Source: Aquabacterium sp. J223
GTDB taxonomy: Bacteria; Pseudomonadota; Gammaproteobacteria; Burkholderiales; Burkholderiaceae_C
Assembly (NCBI RefSeq): GCF_024666615.1
Contig: NZ_CP088297.1
Coordinates: 4,196,501-4,260,500 of the forward strand
Direction: 5' to 3'
Length of the DNA: 64,000 nucleotides
Shown here: positions 35,701 through 45,100 of the stretch, piece after piece
Layout: each line of letters opens with the position of its first letter
How positions within the stretch are numbered: the stretch's first letter is position 1
Program-made: the position numbers and the translations under genes
Notes under the pieces: generated by a model
Database searches by the model: none
Seen by the model: the letters and a program-made list of their open reading frames with translations, nothing else
What the model was told of the DNA's origin: nothing

Positions 35701-38700
35701 CCTCGGTCGGCGCGGCGAAGCCGCTGCCGGTCCACTGGGCGGCGTACAGCACCTGCTCGGTGCCGCTGTCGTTGACCCAGGCGATGGCGACGCTGCCGTC
35801 GGCGCCGCGCGCGATCGACAGGTCGGTGTCGCTGCCGGCCAGGCTGGCCAGCCGCACCGGGCTGCCGAAGCCGCTGCCGGTGTCCAGCGCGTAGTAGATG
35901 TCGGAGTGGCGGCGCGCCTCCATCACGTCGTCGATGTCCGACGCGGTGGTCAGGCCCGCGGCCGAGGCGTGGGACCACACCACCAGCCGGTCGCCGTTGG
36001 ACAGCACGGTGACCACGCCCTCGCCGTTGAAGCCGAGGGTGTCGGCGATCGCGACTTCGTCGCTCCAGCCCGACGCCGTGTGGGTGCTGACCATCACCCG
36101 GTTGCCGATCTCGCCGGCCACCGCGTCGCCGTCGCGGGCGAAGACACCGACCACGCTGCCGTCGCTGGCGCGGGCCAGCCGCATCGGCGAGTCGCTGACG
36201 CGGTTGGTGGCCACGTCGTCGTCGATGGCGCCGCTGCCGTAAACGTTGGTGGTGCCCAGCGTCGCCGCCGGGTCCCAGACGAAGATCAGCTCGCTGGCGT
36301 CGATCGGGCCCTGCGGGCCGTCGGCCGCGGTGCCCAGGCCCTGGATCAGGGTGGTGGAGTCGCTCCACTCGCCGTTGATCAGCGTCCAGCCCATCACCTT
36401 GCCGGTGATGCTGGCGGTGTAGCCGGCGTCGAGCTGGAAGCTCGGGTAGACCTTAGCCTTGAGGCCGACGCGGCCCTCCAGGCTCAGCTCGGCGTCCCAG
36501 GCCTTGACGAGGGCCTTGCCGTACAGGCCGACCTCGCCGCCGATGGACATCTCGCCCACCGAATCGGGCCACACGAAGTTGGGGAACGGCGACTGGGTGC
36601 TCCAGCGCAGGTCCTTGGCCTCGAAGCTGATCGGGCCGGCGATGATGCCGTTCTCCAGCCGGATGGCGCCGCCGGTCTTGCTGGAGACGAAGTTCATCGC
36701 CGAGCGCAGCGCGGTGGCCAGCGGGGCCACCGGCGGCACCGCCTGCAGCAGGCGGAAGAGGCCGTCCTTGATCTCGAACTTGATCGACGCGTTGATGTCG
36801 ATCTGGCCGCCGGCCCACTTCCAGTCCTGCGTGGCCGGGTCGACGTTCCAGACACCGCTGCCGCGGGCCTGGCCCTCGCCCACCGCGCGGCCCCAGCCGG
36901 GCACGCGCACCGCGATCGAGCCCTTGGCATTGAGGCCCACCGTGGTCTGGCAGGCGGCGTCGTCGAGGGTGGCCACCGCCGTGCCCTCGATGCCGGTCTT
37001 GAAGCTGAAACCGGCGAACTCGTAGGGGCCGAACTCCTTGCCGTAGCCCACGCTCACCTGCTGGGTGGCCTGCGGCTCCAGCTCACCGGCGGCGGCGGTG
37101 GTGGCGTCGGTGGCCGCGGCCACCTCGCTCCACTGCAGCGCCACCGGGTCCACCATCATGGTGAAGGCGTAGAGGTCGGCGTCGTCCTGCACCGCGAAGT
37201 CGCGGCGCTGGAAGACCAGCAGCGCGTTGCCGTTCTCGTCGATCTCGATGTCCGGCGAGTAGCTGGCCACCGACCCGTTGGTGATCTGCACCGGCCGGGA
37301 CCAGATGTAGCCGCTGCCCGACGGGTCCTTCATGCCCGCCGCCGCCCACAGCTCGGTGTCGTTGCCGTTGCCCTGCTCCCAGACGGCCACCAGGCCCGGC
37401 TGGCCGCCGATGACGGTGGCGCCCGCCACCACCGCCAGGTTGGCGGCGCTGGTCTCCTCGGAGATCGGCCGCGCTTCCACCCACTGCCCGTCCTGCTGGA
37501 AGGCGTGGAAGAAGTGGTCGCCGCGGCGCCAGAACATGTGCACCACGCCCTGGCTGTCGACCACCAGCTCGGGGTCGCTGTCCTGCCGCACCACCGGCGC
37601 TTCCGGCGCCGGCGCGATGGCGTAGAGCGTGGTGGCGCCCGGCGCGGCGTTGGCCGGCACCACGAGCTGCGGCAGCGCGCTGTCGGCGGTGCCGTCGCGG
37701 TCCATGTCGAGCTGGCCGGATGCGACGGTGAAGTAGTAGCTGCCGGCCTTGACGCCGCTGAAGGCGAAGCTGCCGTCGGCGTTGGTGACCGCCGAGCCGA
37801 CGATGCGCCAGCCTTCGCCGCGCTGCTGGATCAGCTGCACCTGCACACCGGCCTGCGCGGCGCCGTCGCCGGCGGCCAGCAACTGGCCGGTGACCTGCTG
37901 CGCCGGCATCCAGTCGAGGTCGGCCGCCATCTGCGCGGCGAACAACGACCGCACGTCGCGGATCGGGTCGCCCGCGGGCGACAGGCGCTTGACCATGTCG
38001 TTGAGCACCTGCACCAGGTTGCCCAGCGTGTTGCCGATGGCCGGCTGCACCCGGCCCCAGAAGTACTGCCAGTCGTTGGCGTCCACGCCCACCGGACGCA
38101 GCGACGCCTCGATCACCGACCAGTCGCCGACCAGCTCGGTGCTGTCGGCCTGCACCGGCCGGGCCTCGATGCTGAGGAAGCCCGACTGGCCCGGCGCCTT
38201 GTACGCCACCGGGATGGTGTACTTGGCGCCCGGGCGCAGCAGGTCCATCGGGCCGTCCAGGCTGGCGCCGAGCAGGAACAGCGGCGTCGACGACAGCGAC
38301 GCGGAGTTGATGCCCACCGTGGTGCCGGCCGAGGGCGTCACGATCATCAGCGGCGCCATCGTGTCGGCGTCGCCGTCGTTGCTGTAGTTGAGGTAGAAGC
38401 TGGCGTCGCGGTTGACCTGCACCGCCGTCGGGCCGGTGATGGTCAGGAAGGCGTCGGCGCCGACGCCGGTGACCACCTTGACGCTGTCGGCCAGCTCGGC
38501 CTCCAGCGTGCTGCCGTCGGCCAGCGTGCGGGTGGCGTAGAGGTCGTAGTCGCCGGCCACCGCGCCGAACAGGTCGAAGGTGACGTAGGCGCGGCCGGCG
38601 TCGGCCAGCACCACCTGGTGCGCGACGTGGCGTTCGCCGTCGGGGCCGACCATCTCGAAGCGGGTGGTCGGGGTGAAGCGGGCGCCGTCGATGCGCAGCG

Positions 38701-39154
38701 TGGCCTCGCCCGAATTGCCCACCGTGCGGGCGCCGACGTTCTCGATCGAGAACGGCACCAGCACCGCGCGGATCGAGTAGTTGCCGCCCTGGAAGGGCGA
38801 GGCGTCGAGGCGCACGTAGTACGTGCCGGCCTGCGTTTCGGCCACGGTGATGGCCGGGTCGGGCGAGAACTGCTCGCCGGTGTTGGCGTCGTTGATCGAC
38901 CGCGTCGGCATGGCGCCGAAGCGGGCGAACAGCTCGTGGCCGACGTCGTCGCCGGGGCCGTCGAGGATGAAGCGCAGCGCCTCGCCGGAGCCCACCTGCA
39001 CCTTGAAGAACAGCGCCTGACCGGCCTGCAGCGTGCCGGCGAGCGGCACGCCGATCTGCAGCGCCGGCACGTCCATGACGACGTTGTTCAGCGAGGCGGA
39101 GAGGTTGTTGGCCTCGTTGGCCTCGGGCAGCACGTTGCGCACGTCGCTGCGCAC
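29702..39154 (-). CDS. Giant surface protein, C-terminal part with subtilisin-like protease, SdrD-B, cohesin and dockerin-like modules
   Basis: This 3150-codon open frame follows the in-frame TAA at 39164 and has no obvious own Shine-Dalgarno. Order: pre-peptidase-like domain, FG-GAP/sialidase-like repeats (residues about 550-1250), a DUF11-like region, Ig-like domain, two SdrD-B domains, a peptidase S8 domain (Asp in VVVIDTGID, His in NGHGTHVAG, Ser in GTSQSAAYVSG), three SdrD-B plus cadherin-like pairs, a Big-like domain, a cohesin-like domain (TGLQLRLSNGSGVTAVSFVL), paired dockerin-like loops (GDLNGDRAHTNAD, GDANGSGSFDGID) and a proline-rich tail. Intact catalytic residues argue for an active protease if the protein is made. 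Confidence 0.78.
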   Translation of the reverse strand: MRSDVRNVLPEANEANNLSASLNNVVMDVPALQIGVPLAGTLQAGQALFFKVQVGSGEALRFILDGPGDDVGHELFARFGAMPTRSINDANTGEQFSPDPAITVAETQAGTYYVRLDASPFQGGNYSIRAVLVPFSIENVGARTVGNSGEATLRIDGARFTPTTRFEMVGPDGERHVAHQVVLADAGRAYVTFDLFGAVAGDYDLYATRTLADGSTLEAELADSVKVVTGVGADAFLTITGPTAVQVNRDASFYLNYSNDGDADTMAPLMIVTPSAGTTVGINSASLSSTPLFLLGASLDGPMDLLRPGAKYTIPVAYKAPGQSGFLSIEARPVQADSTELVGDWSVIEASLRPVGVDANDWQYFWGRVQPAIGNTLGNLVQVLNDMVKRLSPAGDPIRDVRSLFAAQMAADLDWMPAQQVTGQLLAAGDGAAQAGVQVQLIQQRGEGWRIVGSAVTNADGSFAFSGVKAGSYYFTVASGQLDMDRDGTADSALPQLVVPANAAPGATTLYAIAPAPEAPVVRQDSDPELVVDSQGVVHMFWRRGDHFFHAFQQDGQWVEARPISEETSAANLAVVAGATVIGGQPGLVAVWEQGNGNDTELWAAAGMKDPSGSGYIWSRPVQITNGSVASYSPDIEIDENGNALLVFQRRDFAVQDDADLYAFTMMVDPVALQWSEVAAATDATTAAAGELEPQATQQVSVGYGKEFGPYEFAGFSFKTGIEGTAVATLDDAACQTTVGLNAKGSIAVRVPGWGRAVGEGQARGSGVWNVDPATQDWKWAGGQIDINASIKFEIKDGLFRLLQAVPPVAPLATALRSAMNFVSSKTGGAIRLENGIIAGPISFEAKDLRWSTQSPFPNFVWPDSVGEMSIGGEVGLYGKALVKAWDAELSLEGRVGLKAKVYPSFQLDAGYTASITGKVMGWTLINGEWSDSTTLIQGLGTAADGPQGPIDASELIFVWDPAATLGTTNVYGSGAIDDDVATNRVSDSPMRLARASDGSVVGVFARDGDAVAGEIGNRVMVSTHTASGWSDEVAIADTLGFNGEGVVTVLSNGDRLVVWSHASAAGLTTASDIDDVMEARRHSDIYYALDTGSGFGSPVRLASLAGSDTDLSIARGADGSVAIAWVNDSGTEQVLYAAQWTGSGFAAPTEVTRSTGVLSDVSLVITNGDLLLAWNLDTDKADDTNDLALHTALVDGLAITTGEFETSALAEEYEKVLAPPPADPVGLGDAGFFGTLSGWPPFAVPEECKTCTPEKLKKITEAAPDCRPGGGSETTLDSKKCEEKTITYAPCVVQPRDPNDIIGPDGFGEERWVAASDTLSYMIRFENAADATAPAQVVTVTQVLDEDLDPRTFRVDDFGFADFRSEQPANASFFQTRIDRTEEQGIFIDVSARIDTTTRTITWVFTSIDPETGEVPVDATKGFLQPNDETGRGDGFISYTIKARRTVETGTVIDAEARIVFDTQGPIDTPPIFNTLDAGKPSSAVQALPATSESTQFTVSWSGTDDEGGSSIRDYDVYVKTNDGAWTLWLFNTTDTEGVFEGEGGNSYAFYSVARDNAGNVEAAPAVADASTLVLGQTGSISGIVFNDIDADGTRDADEAGLAGWTVFLDGDADGVLDNTESSTVTDALGNWRFDGLQPGSYPVTLVKQADFDVTAPATGVHSVTLVGGDTADDRAFGVLPLGSISGTQFEDTDGDGVFDAGEQGVAGWTMFLDDDGDGQLDAGERSTVTAADGTYTFTGLRAGSYRVAQVIPEGWIQTLPGTASANTSVVTLSGSLASISLPACACGGTITTVAAQQAGWDEQLTELDSLRADPVFADLDGRGVRVVVIDTGIDRSHEFFDGRIVYQYDFADNDADATDVNGHGTHVAGVIGGEDALFGGVAPGVELIVLKVFGDDGSGSFRHLERALQWVVANADAYNIGVVNLSLGDGGNWGDAVSRYGLGDEFAALQAQSIISVAAAGNNYAQVNALGVAYPAADPAVLAVGAVWSGDFGGPWRFGNGGVDEATGADHIASFSQRDDELLDAFAPGARLTSAAIGGGVRSMQGTSQSAAYVSGVAALAQQAAREHLGRSLTVEEFRTLLVSTATWIHDGDDERDNVVNSELDFPRLDAKGLIQALMALAPANGGGTGGDGGGGTGDDGEPPALPSTDGGAIDVVLAVDEDRGDVNFGAFELASLGGTVFDDLDGDGVQDAGEAGIVGATVFVDLDGDGVLDAGEAGTTTGAGGAWSLTNLGPGTLTVAETLPAGWARTTVASHAVAITSGLVATGLDFGRRDIAPVAVDDTANVVEGQTVTGNVLDNDSDPGRVDNALLSVSLIEGPAMGSLILNADGSFSYTAAKPFTGVVSFRYLVSDGVSTDEGRADITVLPDGSFVPGTVSGKVFDDLDGDGVQDAGEAGIAGATVFLDADTDGVLDAGETSTTTSTGGAWSFGGLAAGTVTVADVLPAGWQRTTVASHAVVITSGVVATGLDFGRRDIAPVAVDDGASVVEGQTVTGNVLDNDSDPGRADNGLLSVSLLEGPATGSLTLNADGSFSYTAAKPFTGVVSFRYLVSDGVSTDEGQADITVLPDDSFVPGTVSGAVFDDLDGDGVQDAGEAGIAGATVFLDADTDGVLDAGETSTTTGAGGTWTFGGLAAGTVTVADVLPAGWQRTTVASHAVVITSGVVATGLDFGRRDIAPVAVDDGASVVEGQTVTGNVLDNDSDPGRADKALLTVSLIEGPATGSLTLNADGSFSYTAAAGFVGNASFRYAVSDGVSSDEGLVQITVLHDMLRVQQFSGRHDGFEVVFSRPFASAGLDVGGLSGDVVVTNEGGQVVPGSLFLAADGLSARFLATGAGLADGVYQVKLVSGAQAWRDLTGSTLDGNADGTPGDHWLGSFTVAKGGAVTVGLADVARGPGQALGLAPADTGLQLRLSNGSGVTAVSFVLAYDPALLGVATLQRGSGLPAGATFSATELTAGRISVQIASATALAAGSVNLAMLVATVPAGAAYGAAQVLDVQNLQVNAGAIAALDNDATHVAAFPGDLNGDRAHTNADLVLMDALLAGSLSRLDAYPRIDAALLGDANGSGSFDGIDSLRFGQALAGTGSAIVRLPGSPPPPPPVVTPPAPPVVKVPPVVKPITPPSSSWVTPLVSLSATVSANTSIRVTV
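30841..32640 (-). repeat. Three 600-bp tandem repeats (SdrD-B + cadherin-like unit)
   Basis: Equivalent positions recur exactly 600 bp apart (for example TAGCGGAAGCTG at about 30903, 31503 and 32103). The two units nearest the gene's 3' side are the most alike. Each encodes 200 residues: an SdrD-B-like calcium-binding domain (FDDLDGDGVQDAGEAGI) and a cadherin-like domain (VEGQTVTGNVLDNDSDPG). Near identity and exact period point to recent duplication or gene conversion. Confidence 0.85.
32920..33780 (-). other. Subtilisin-like (peptidase S8) domain inside the giant gene
   Basis: The catalytic triad is complete: Asp (about 33655), His (about 33555) and Ser (about 33005), with AAAGNNYAQVN as the oxyanion asparagine region. 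It is inserted directly after an SdrD-B domain and a CACGG stretch, an unusual position deep within a repeat-rich adhesin. Confidence 0.85.
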
Positions 39155-42100
39155 GATGATGCTTTAGGTGCCCGGCGTGATGCCGGGCACGGTGGCGTTG
39201 AGCGTGCGGGTGTAGCTGCCGTTGGCGGCCACCGGCCCCCAGACGTCGAGGCCGCCGAAGACCACGTCGCCGGCGTCCAGCGTGTCGTCCAGCGACAGGT
39301 ACAGCGTGTCGCGCCAGCCGCCCACCGCCGGGTTGCTGCTGGCGTTGTGGACGGTGTAGGTGACCGACATCGCCTGGCCCGGCGTGGCGTTGGCCGGCAG
39401 GGGTGATCTCGCCGGCCACCAGGTCGGCCGGCGGCGCCAGCGTGATGTTGAGCAGGTCGGGGTCGTAGCCGATGTTGTTCAGCTCCGCGTCCGGCTCGGC
39501 GATGTAGTTGCCGGCGTCGGTCTTGACCAGGACGTAGTAGGGCCCGCTGCGGCCCACCGGCAGGTTGGCCAGCAGGCTGGACTGGCGCTCGGCGCCGGCG
39601 GCCATGGCGCCGAAGCCGACGTAGCCGAGCGAGAGGTCGCCGTTGTCGAGGAACAGGTCCTTGGACAGGTAGACCTGGTCGTAGCCGCCGCCGGAGGCGT
39701 CGCGCTGGTTGAGCACCGTCCAGTTGATCGTCACCTGCTGGCCGCTGAAGGCCGCGTCCGGCGCCGACACCGAGGTCACCGTGAGGTCGGGCCGCAGCAC
39801 CGGGGCCTGCACCAGCGGCAGCTGCACCGCGGTGCTGCCGTCGGGCAGCTGCAGTTGCACGACCGCCACGTTGTCGGACTCGCCGGCCCCTTCGATGACG
39901 ACGTTGTCCTCGTCGGCGCGCACCAGCAGCTGGTAGTTGCCGGCCGGCACCGAGGGCGGAATCACGACGCGGGTCTCGACGGTGTACTGGCCGCCCGCCG
40001 GCAACGGGTTGCCGCGCCGCGGTGCGGACAGCCGGGTGTCACCGGCGCCGAGCGTCGCATCGGTGGACAGCCAGATGCCGTCGTACCAGTAGTTGACGTT
40101 GGTGGCGTTGGCGCCGTTGTTGCGCACCACGTAGCGCACGTCGAACGCACGCGGGTTGCCGTCCACCGGCGTGGCCGTCGCTTCGATCACCTGCAGGTCG
40201 GGCTCGACCCGCAGCACCTGCGTCGTCAGCAGGCTGCTGACGTTGTTGGCCTCGTCGGACTCGAAGACCTGGCCGCCGCCGTCGGTGCGCAGGTAGAAGT
40301 TGACCGGTCCCTTGATCGAGAACGGCAGCACCGGCGCGATGGCGACGTCGTAGCTGCCGCCCGGTGCCAGCACGCCGGCATGCGCCACGTTGCCGATGAG
40401 GAAGTCGTCGTTGTTGCCGATGATGGCGTCGACGCTGCCCCACAGGCTGTCGGTCCAGCCCTGGGCGATGGTGTCGCCGGTGCCGTTGTTGGCCACCGTC
40501 CAGGAGAAGCTGGCGCTGCGGCCGGCCTCGGCCTGCGACGGCGCGGTGAAGGCGCTGACCACCAGGTCGGGCCGCTGCTGGAAGACCGTGACCTGGCCGG
40601 CGTCGATGACGTTGTTGGCGTTGTCGGTCTCGAACACCGCGTCGCCGCCGTCGGTCCGCATCAGCAGCCGGTAGGTGCCGAGCGCGGTGTTGGGCAGCAC
40701 CACGCTCATGACGGCGTCGTAGCCGCCTTCGACGGCCAGCCCGCCGTAGCGGTAGAACGCGCCGAGCGCGATGTCGGAGCCGTCGATCACGCCGTCCAGC
40801 GACAGCCAGGCCTGGTCGTACCACCAGCTCTGCGCGGACGGGGTGGCGGTGGCGCCGAGGTTCTCCACCCGGTACTGCACGCTGAAGGTGGTGCCCGCGC
40901 GCACGCTGGCCGCGAAGTCGGTGTCGACGATCTCGAGGTCGGGCGGCGGCGTCAGCAGGATCTCGGTGGGCACGTTGTCCACCGTGGTGTTGTTGCCTTC
41001 GGCGACGTGCTCGTAGACGTTGTTGTGGATGTCGCTGGCGACGATGAAGTAGAACGGGCCGGACACGCCGATCGGCAGCTGCACGTTCAGCGAGCCGGTG
41101 TAGGTCTCCTGCGGGTTGAGCGCGCCGCTGCGGAAGAAGTCGCCGAGGTGGCGGTCGCCGCCGTCCAGCGTGGCGTCCGTGGACATCCACACGCGGTCCC
41201 ACCAGGCGGCGGTTCGGGTCGGCCCGCCGTCCGGCGCCAGCACGTCGTTGCGCACCGTCCACTGGATGTTGACCGGCTGGCCGGAGAAGGCCTGCGGAGG
41301 GGCACTGATCTGCTCGACCCGCAGGTCGGGCGGAGGCGTCAGCCGCACGCGCGTCGCCGCCGAGACGCGGCTGTTGTCCTGCTCGGCCGGCGTGGCGAGC
41401 GTGCCTTCGAAGACCTGGTTGTAGACGTCGGTGACGACGATGAAGCGGTAGTTGGCGTCGATGCCCTGCGGCAGGGTGACCGTGAGCTGGCTGCTGTACT
41501 CGCCGTTGACGTCCAGGTAGCTGGGGTTGACGACATCGCCCAGGAAGGTGTCGTTGGCGCTCAGCGTGTCGTCCAGCGACAGGTAGACGCGGTCGTACCA
41601 GTAGGGCGCGCTGGTCGAGCCCGTGCCGGTGTTGCGCACCGTCCAGCCGATGGTGGCGGGCTGGCCGGAGAACGCGTCCTGCGGCGGGTTGACCGCCGTC
41701 ACCACCAGGTTCGGGATGGGGCTCTGCAGCAGGATCAGCGTCTGCCCGTCGGCGGCGTCGTTGTCCGCTTCGCCGGCCGTGCCTTCGAAGGTCTGGCCGC
41801 TGGCGTCGGTGCGGATCAGCAGGCGGTAGGGTCCGGTGAGGTCGATCGGCAGGACGAGGTTCTGCACCCGCTCCAGCGAGCCGCCCGCGGCCAGCGACGC
41901 CTCGATGGAGAAGCTGCCGAGGAAGCGGTCGCTGCCGTCGATGGTGCCGTCGGCGGACAGGTAGATCGAATCGGTCCAGCTGCCCGTGAGCGCGGCGGTG
42001 CCTTCGTTCGTCACCGTCCAGCGCAACGGGACTTCCGCGCCGGTGAAGGCCGAGGCCGGCGCCACGATGTCGGTCACCCGCAGGTCGGGCAGCGGCGGCA

Positions 42101-45100
42101 GGCCGACGGTGATGACGGCGTTGTCGTTGGCGCCGTTGTTGTTCTCGTTCGGGTACTCGGCGACCTCGCCGTAGTAGTCGCTGTCCACCCGGGCGCGCAG
42201 CGTGCCGGTGTACTCGGTGTTGCCGGAGTTGAGCGGCAGGTTGAAGATGGCCTGGCGCACCTGGCTGGCGCCGGCGGCGATCGGGTCGCTGGCCTCGACG
42301 ATGAGGCCCAGGGTCCACAGGCTGCCGGCGAGGCTTTGCAGCTGCACGTAGTCGCGCCGCGGACCGGACGGGGCGGTGCCGTTGTTCGTCACCGTGTAGG
42401 TGACGGTCACCGTGCCGCCGGCGGTGGCGGTGGCCGGCGCCGAGATGTCGGTGACCTGCAGGTCCGGCAGCGCCGGCAGCGACAGCACGACGGTGGTCGG
42501 CGCCACCGCGCTGTTGTTGTTCTCCAGCTGGTACTCGTAGACCTCGTTGTTGATGTCCGAGGTCACCCGCACGTACCAGGTGCCGGGCATGTCGATCGGC
42601 AGGTCGACCTGGGCCGAGCGGTCGACGGTCTGGCCGGTGGCGATGTCGCCGGTGAAGCGGCTGGTGCCGACATGGCGGACATTGCTGCTGAAGTTCGACG
42701 AGGTGGAGAACTCGATGCGCTCGTTGAAGGCGCCGCTGAAGGCGGCCTGGCCGGCGTTGCGCGTCTGCCACTGCACGGTGATCGGGCCACCCGTGGTGCC
42801 GGTGGCCGGCACGGTGACGCTGGGCACCTGCAGGTCCACCCGCGGCGGCTGGCTGATGGCGATCGACGCGACGGCCGTGCCGCGGTTGTCGCTCTCGCCG
42901 GTGTGCTCGTTGACGTAGTCGAAGATGTCGCTCAGCACCACCAGGTAGTAGCTGCCGGCGGTGACGTTCTCCGGCAGCGTCACCCGCTGCGTGCGCAGCA
43001 CGTCGCCGCCCGCGGCGATCTGGCTGGAGAACTGGAAGTCGCCCAGGTAGTACAGCAGGCTGCCCGCGCCGTTGGCCAGGTACAGCCGGTCGTGCAGGTA
43101 GTGGTAGGAACTGCCGTAGCGGTACAGCAGGTCGCCGTTGCCGGTGTTGTTCAGGCGCCAGGTGACGTCGACCTCGGTGCCGGCGAAGGCCGTCGCCGGC
43201 CCGCTGACCTCGGTGACGGTGATGTTGCCCAGCGGCGGCACGGTCACCGTGATCGGGATCTCGAGGCGGTTGTTCGTGTTGCTCGCCTCGGTGAGGTAGT
43301 TGTAGTAGTCCGCGTCGATGCGGATCAGGTAGTTGCCGGCCGGCAGCGAGCCGTCGATGGGCAGCGGGAAGCTGACGCTGCGGAAGTACTCGCCGCCGGC
43401 GGCCACGCCGAACTCGCCGTCGCCGGCGAACACGTCCTGGGAACGCAGGATGGTGTTGGGCTGGTCGGCCCGCACCAGGTAGATGCGGTCGTACCAGCCG
43501 ACGTTCTGCGTGCGGCCGGTGCCGACGTTGTCCACCCGGTAGTTGAGGGTCAGCGTGTCGCCCAGGGTGATGTTGGCGGGCAGGGCGTTGTCCAGGCGCA
43601 CGTTGGCCAGGTCGGACAATTGCGGCGCCCCGAGCACCAGCGTCGTCGGCGACGTGGCGGTGTTGTTGTTCTCGCCGACGTGCTCCTGCAGGTAGTTGTA
43701 GACGTCGGCGCGCACGCGCACGGTGTAGTTGCCCGCCGGCAGGTCGGGGCTCAGCACCCACTCATGGCTGCGCGAGACGGACTCGCCCACGGCCAGCGTG
43801 TTGGGGTACCACACGTCCACGCTCTGCTGGACGTTGCCGAAGCTGTTGACCAGCTCGATGCGGTCGTAGAAGCCCGACGGCGTTGCTGCCTCGCCGCTGT
43901 TGGTCGACGTCCAGTGGATGGTGATGCGGGTGTTCCCGGCGGCGCTGGCGGGGGCGTGCACGTTGCTCGGCACCAGGTCGGGCAGGTCGGGTGCGGTGAC
44001 CTGGAACACGTCCGACGACAGCGTGTTGTTGGCCTCGTTGCCTTCGGCCTGGTAGCCGTAGGCGTCCGTCACCAGGCGCAGCCGGTAGCCACCCTCGGTG
44101 ATGTTGGCGTCGATGGGGACGTAGAACGAGGTGTTGACGGTGTAGTTCTGCTGCGGCTGCAGTGCCTCGTTCTGGTAGCGGTAGTAGTCCTGCGTGCGCA
44201 CCACCACGTTGTCGCTTTCGCGCACGAGCTGGACGCGGTCGTACCACCAGCGGCCGGCCGGCAGGGCCTCGTCGCCGCCGTTCACCACCTGGAAGGTCGT
44301 TTCGATGTACTGACCGAGCAGCACCGAGGTGGGCGTGCCCACCGTCTGCGGCACCAGGTCGAAGTGCCGCAGCGTGATGGTGGCGAAGTAGGCGTCGTTG
44401 GCCTCGCCGGCGATGCCGTCGAGGTCCTCGTCCATCAGGTTGCCGGCCAGGTCGCGGATCTGCGGACCCAGCACCAGCGTGTAGTCGCCGGCGGCGTACT
44501 GCGAATAGAAGTCCACCCGCACCGTGTCGCCGTTGATCAGGCTGACCTGGTAGACCTGGTTGCGCAGGTCCGTCCCGTCCGGGCCGGTGAAGGCGATGAC
44601 GTCGTCGATCGAGACGGTGGTGCTGTCCAGCGGCTCGGAGAAGATGAACTCGGCGCGGGAGAGCGGCGCCGGCACGCTGGTGTTGGGCAACTGCGCCGCC
44701 ACGAAGGGCGCCGAACCGTCGACGTCGAAACCGCCGCTGCCCGCCTGGCTGAGCTGGCCGTCCAAGCCGGTGAAGGCCCCGGCCGCGACGTTCCAGTTCA
44801 CCGTGCGGTCACCGGTCAGCGGCGCCAGGTGAAAGCGCAGGCGGCGGCCGTTGACGATCTCCACCGACGTCACGCCGCCGCCCGCGGCCAGCGTGGTGGC
44901 ATCGAGCTGCAGGTCGCTTGCCTGCACCGAGTCCTGGCGCAGGAAGGTGTCGAACTGCAGGTCGATGTAGCCCGGCAGGCCAGGGGTGGTGTCGCCGTCT
45001 TCCGGCGTGCTGAGCACGATCTGCGGCGCCGACGGCGTGCCGGTGTTGCCGTTCACCTGCAGCAGGTACTCGCCCACCGCGCCGCCACCGTCGACCTCGA

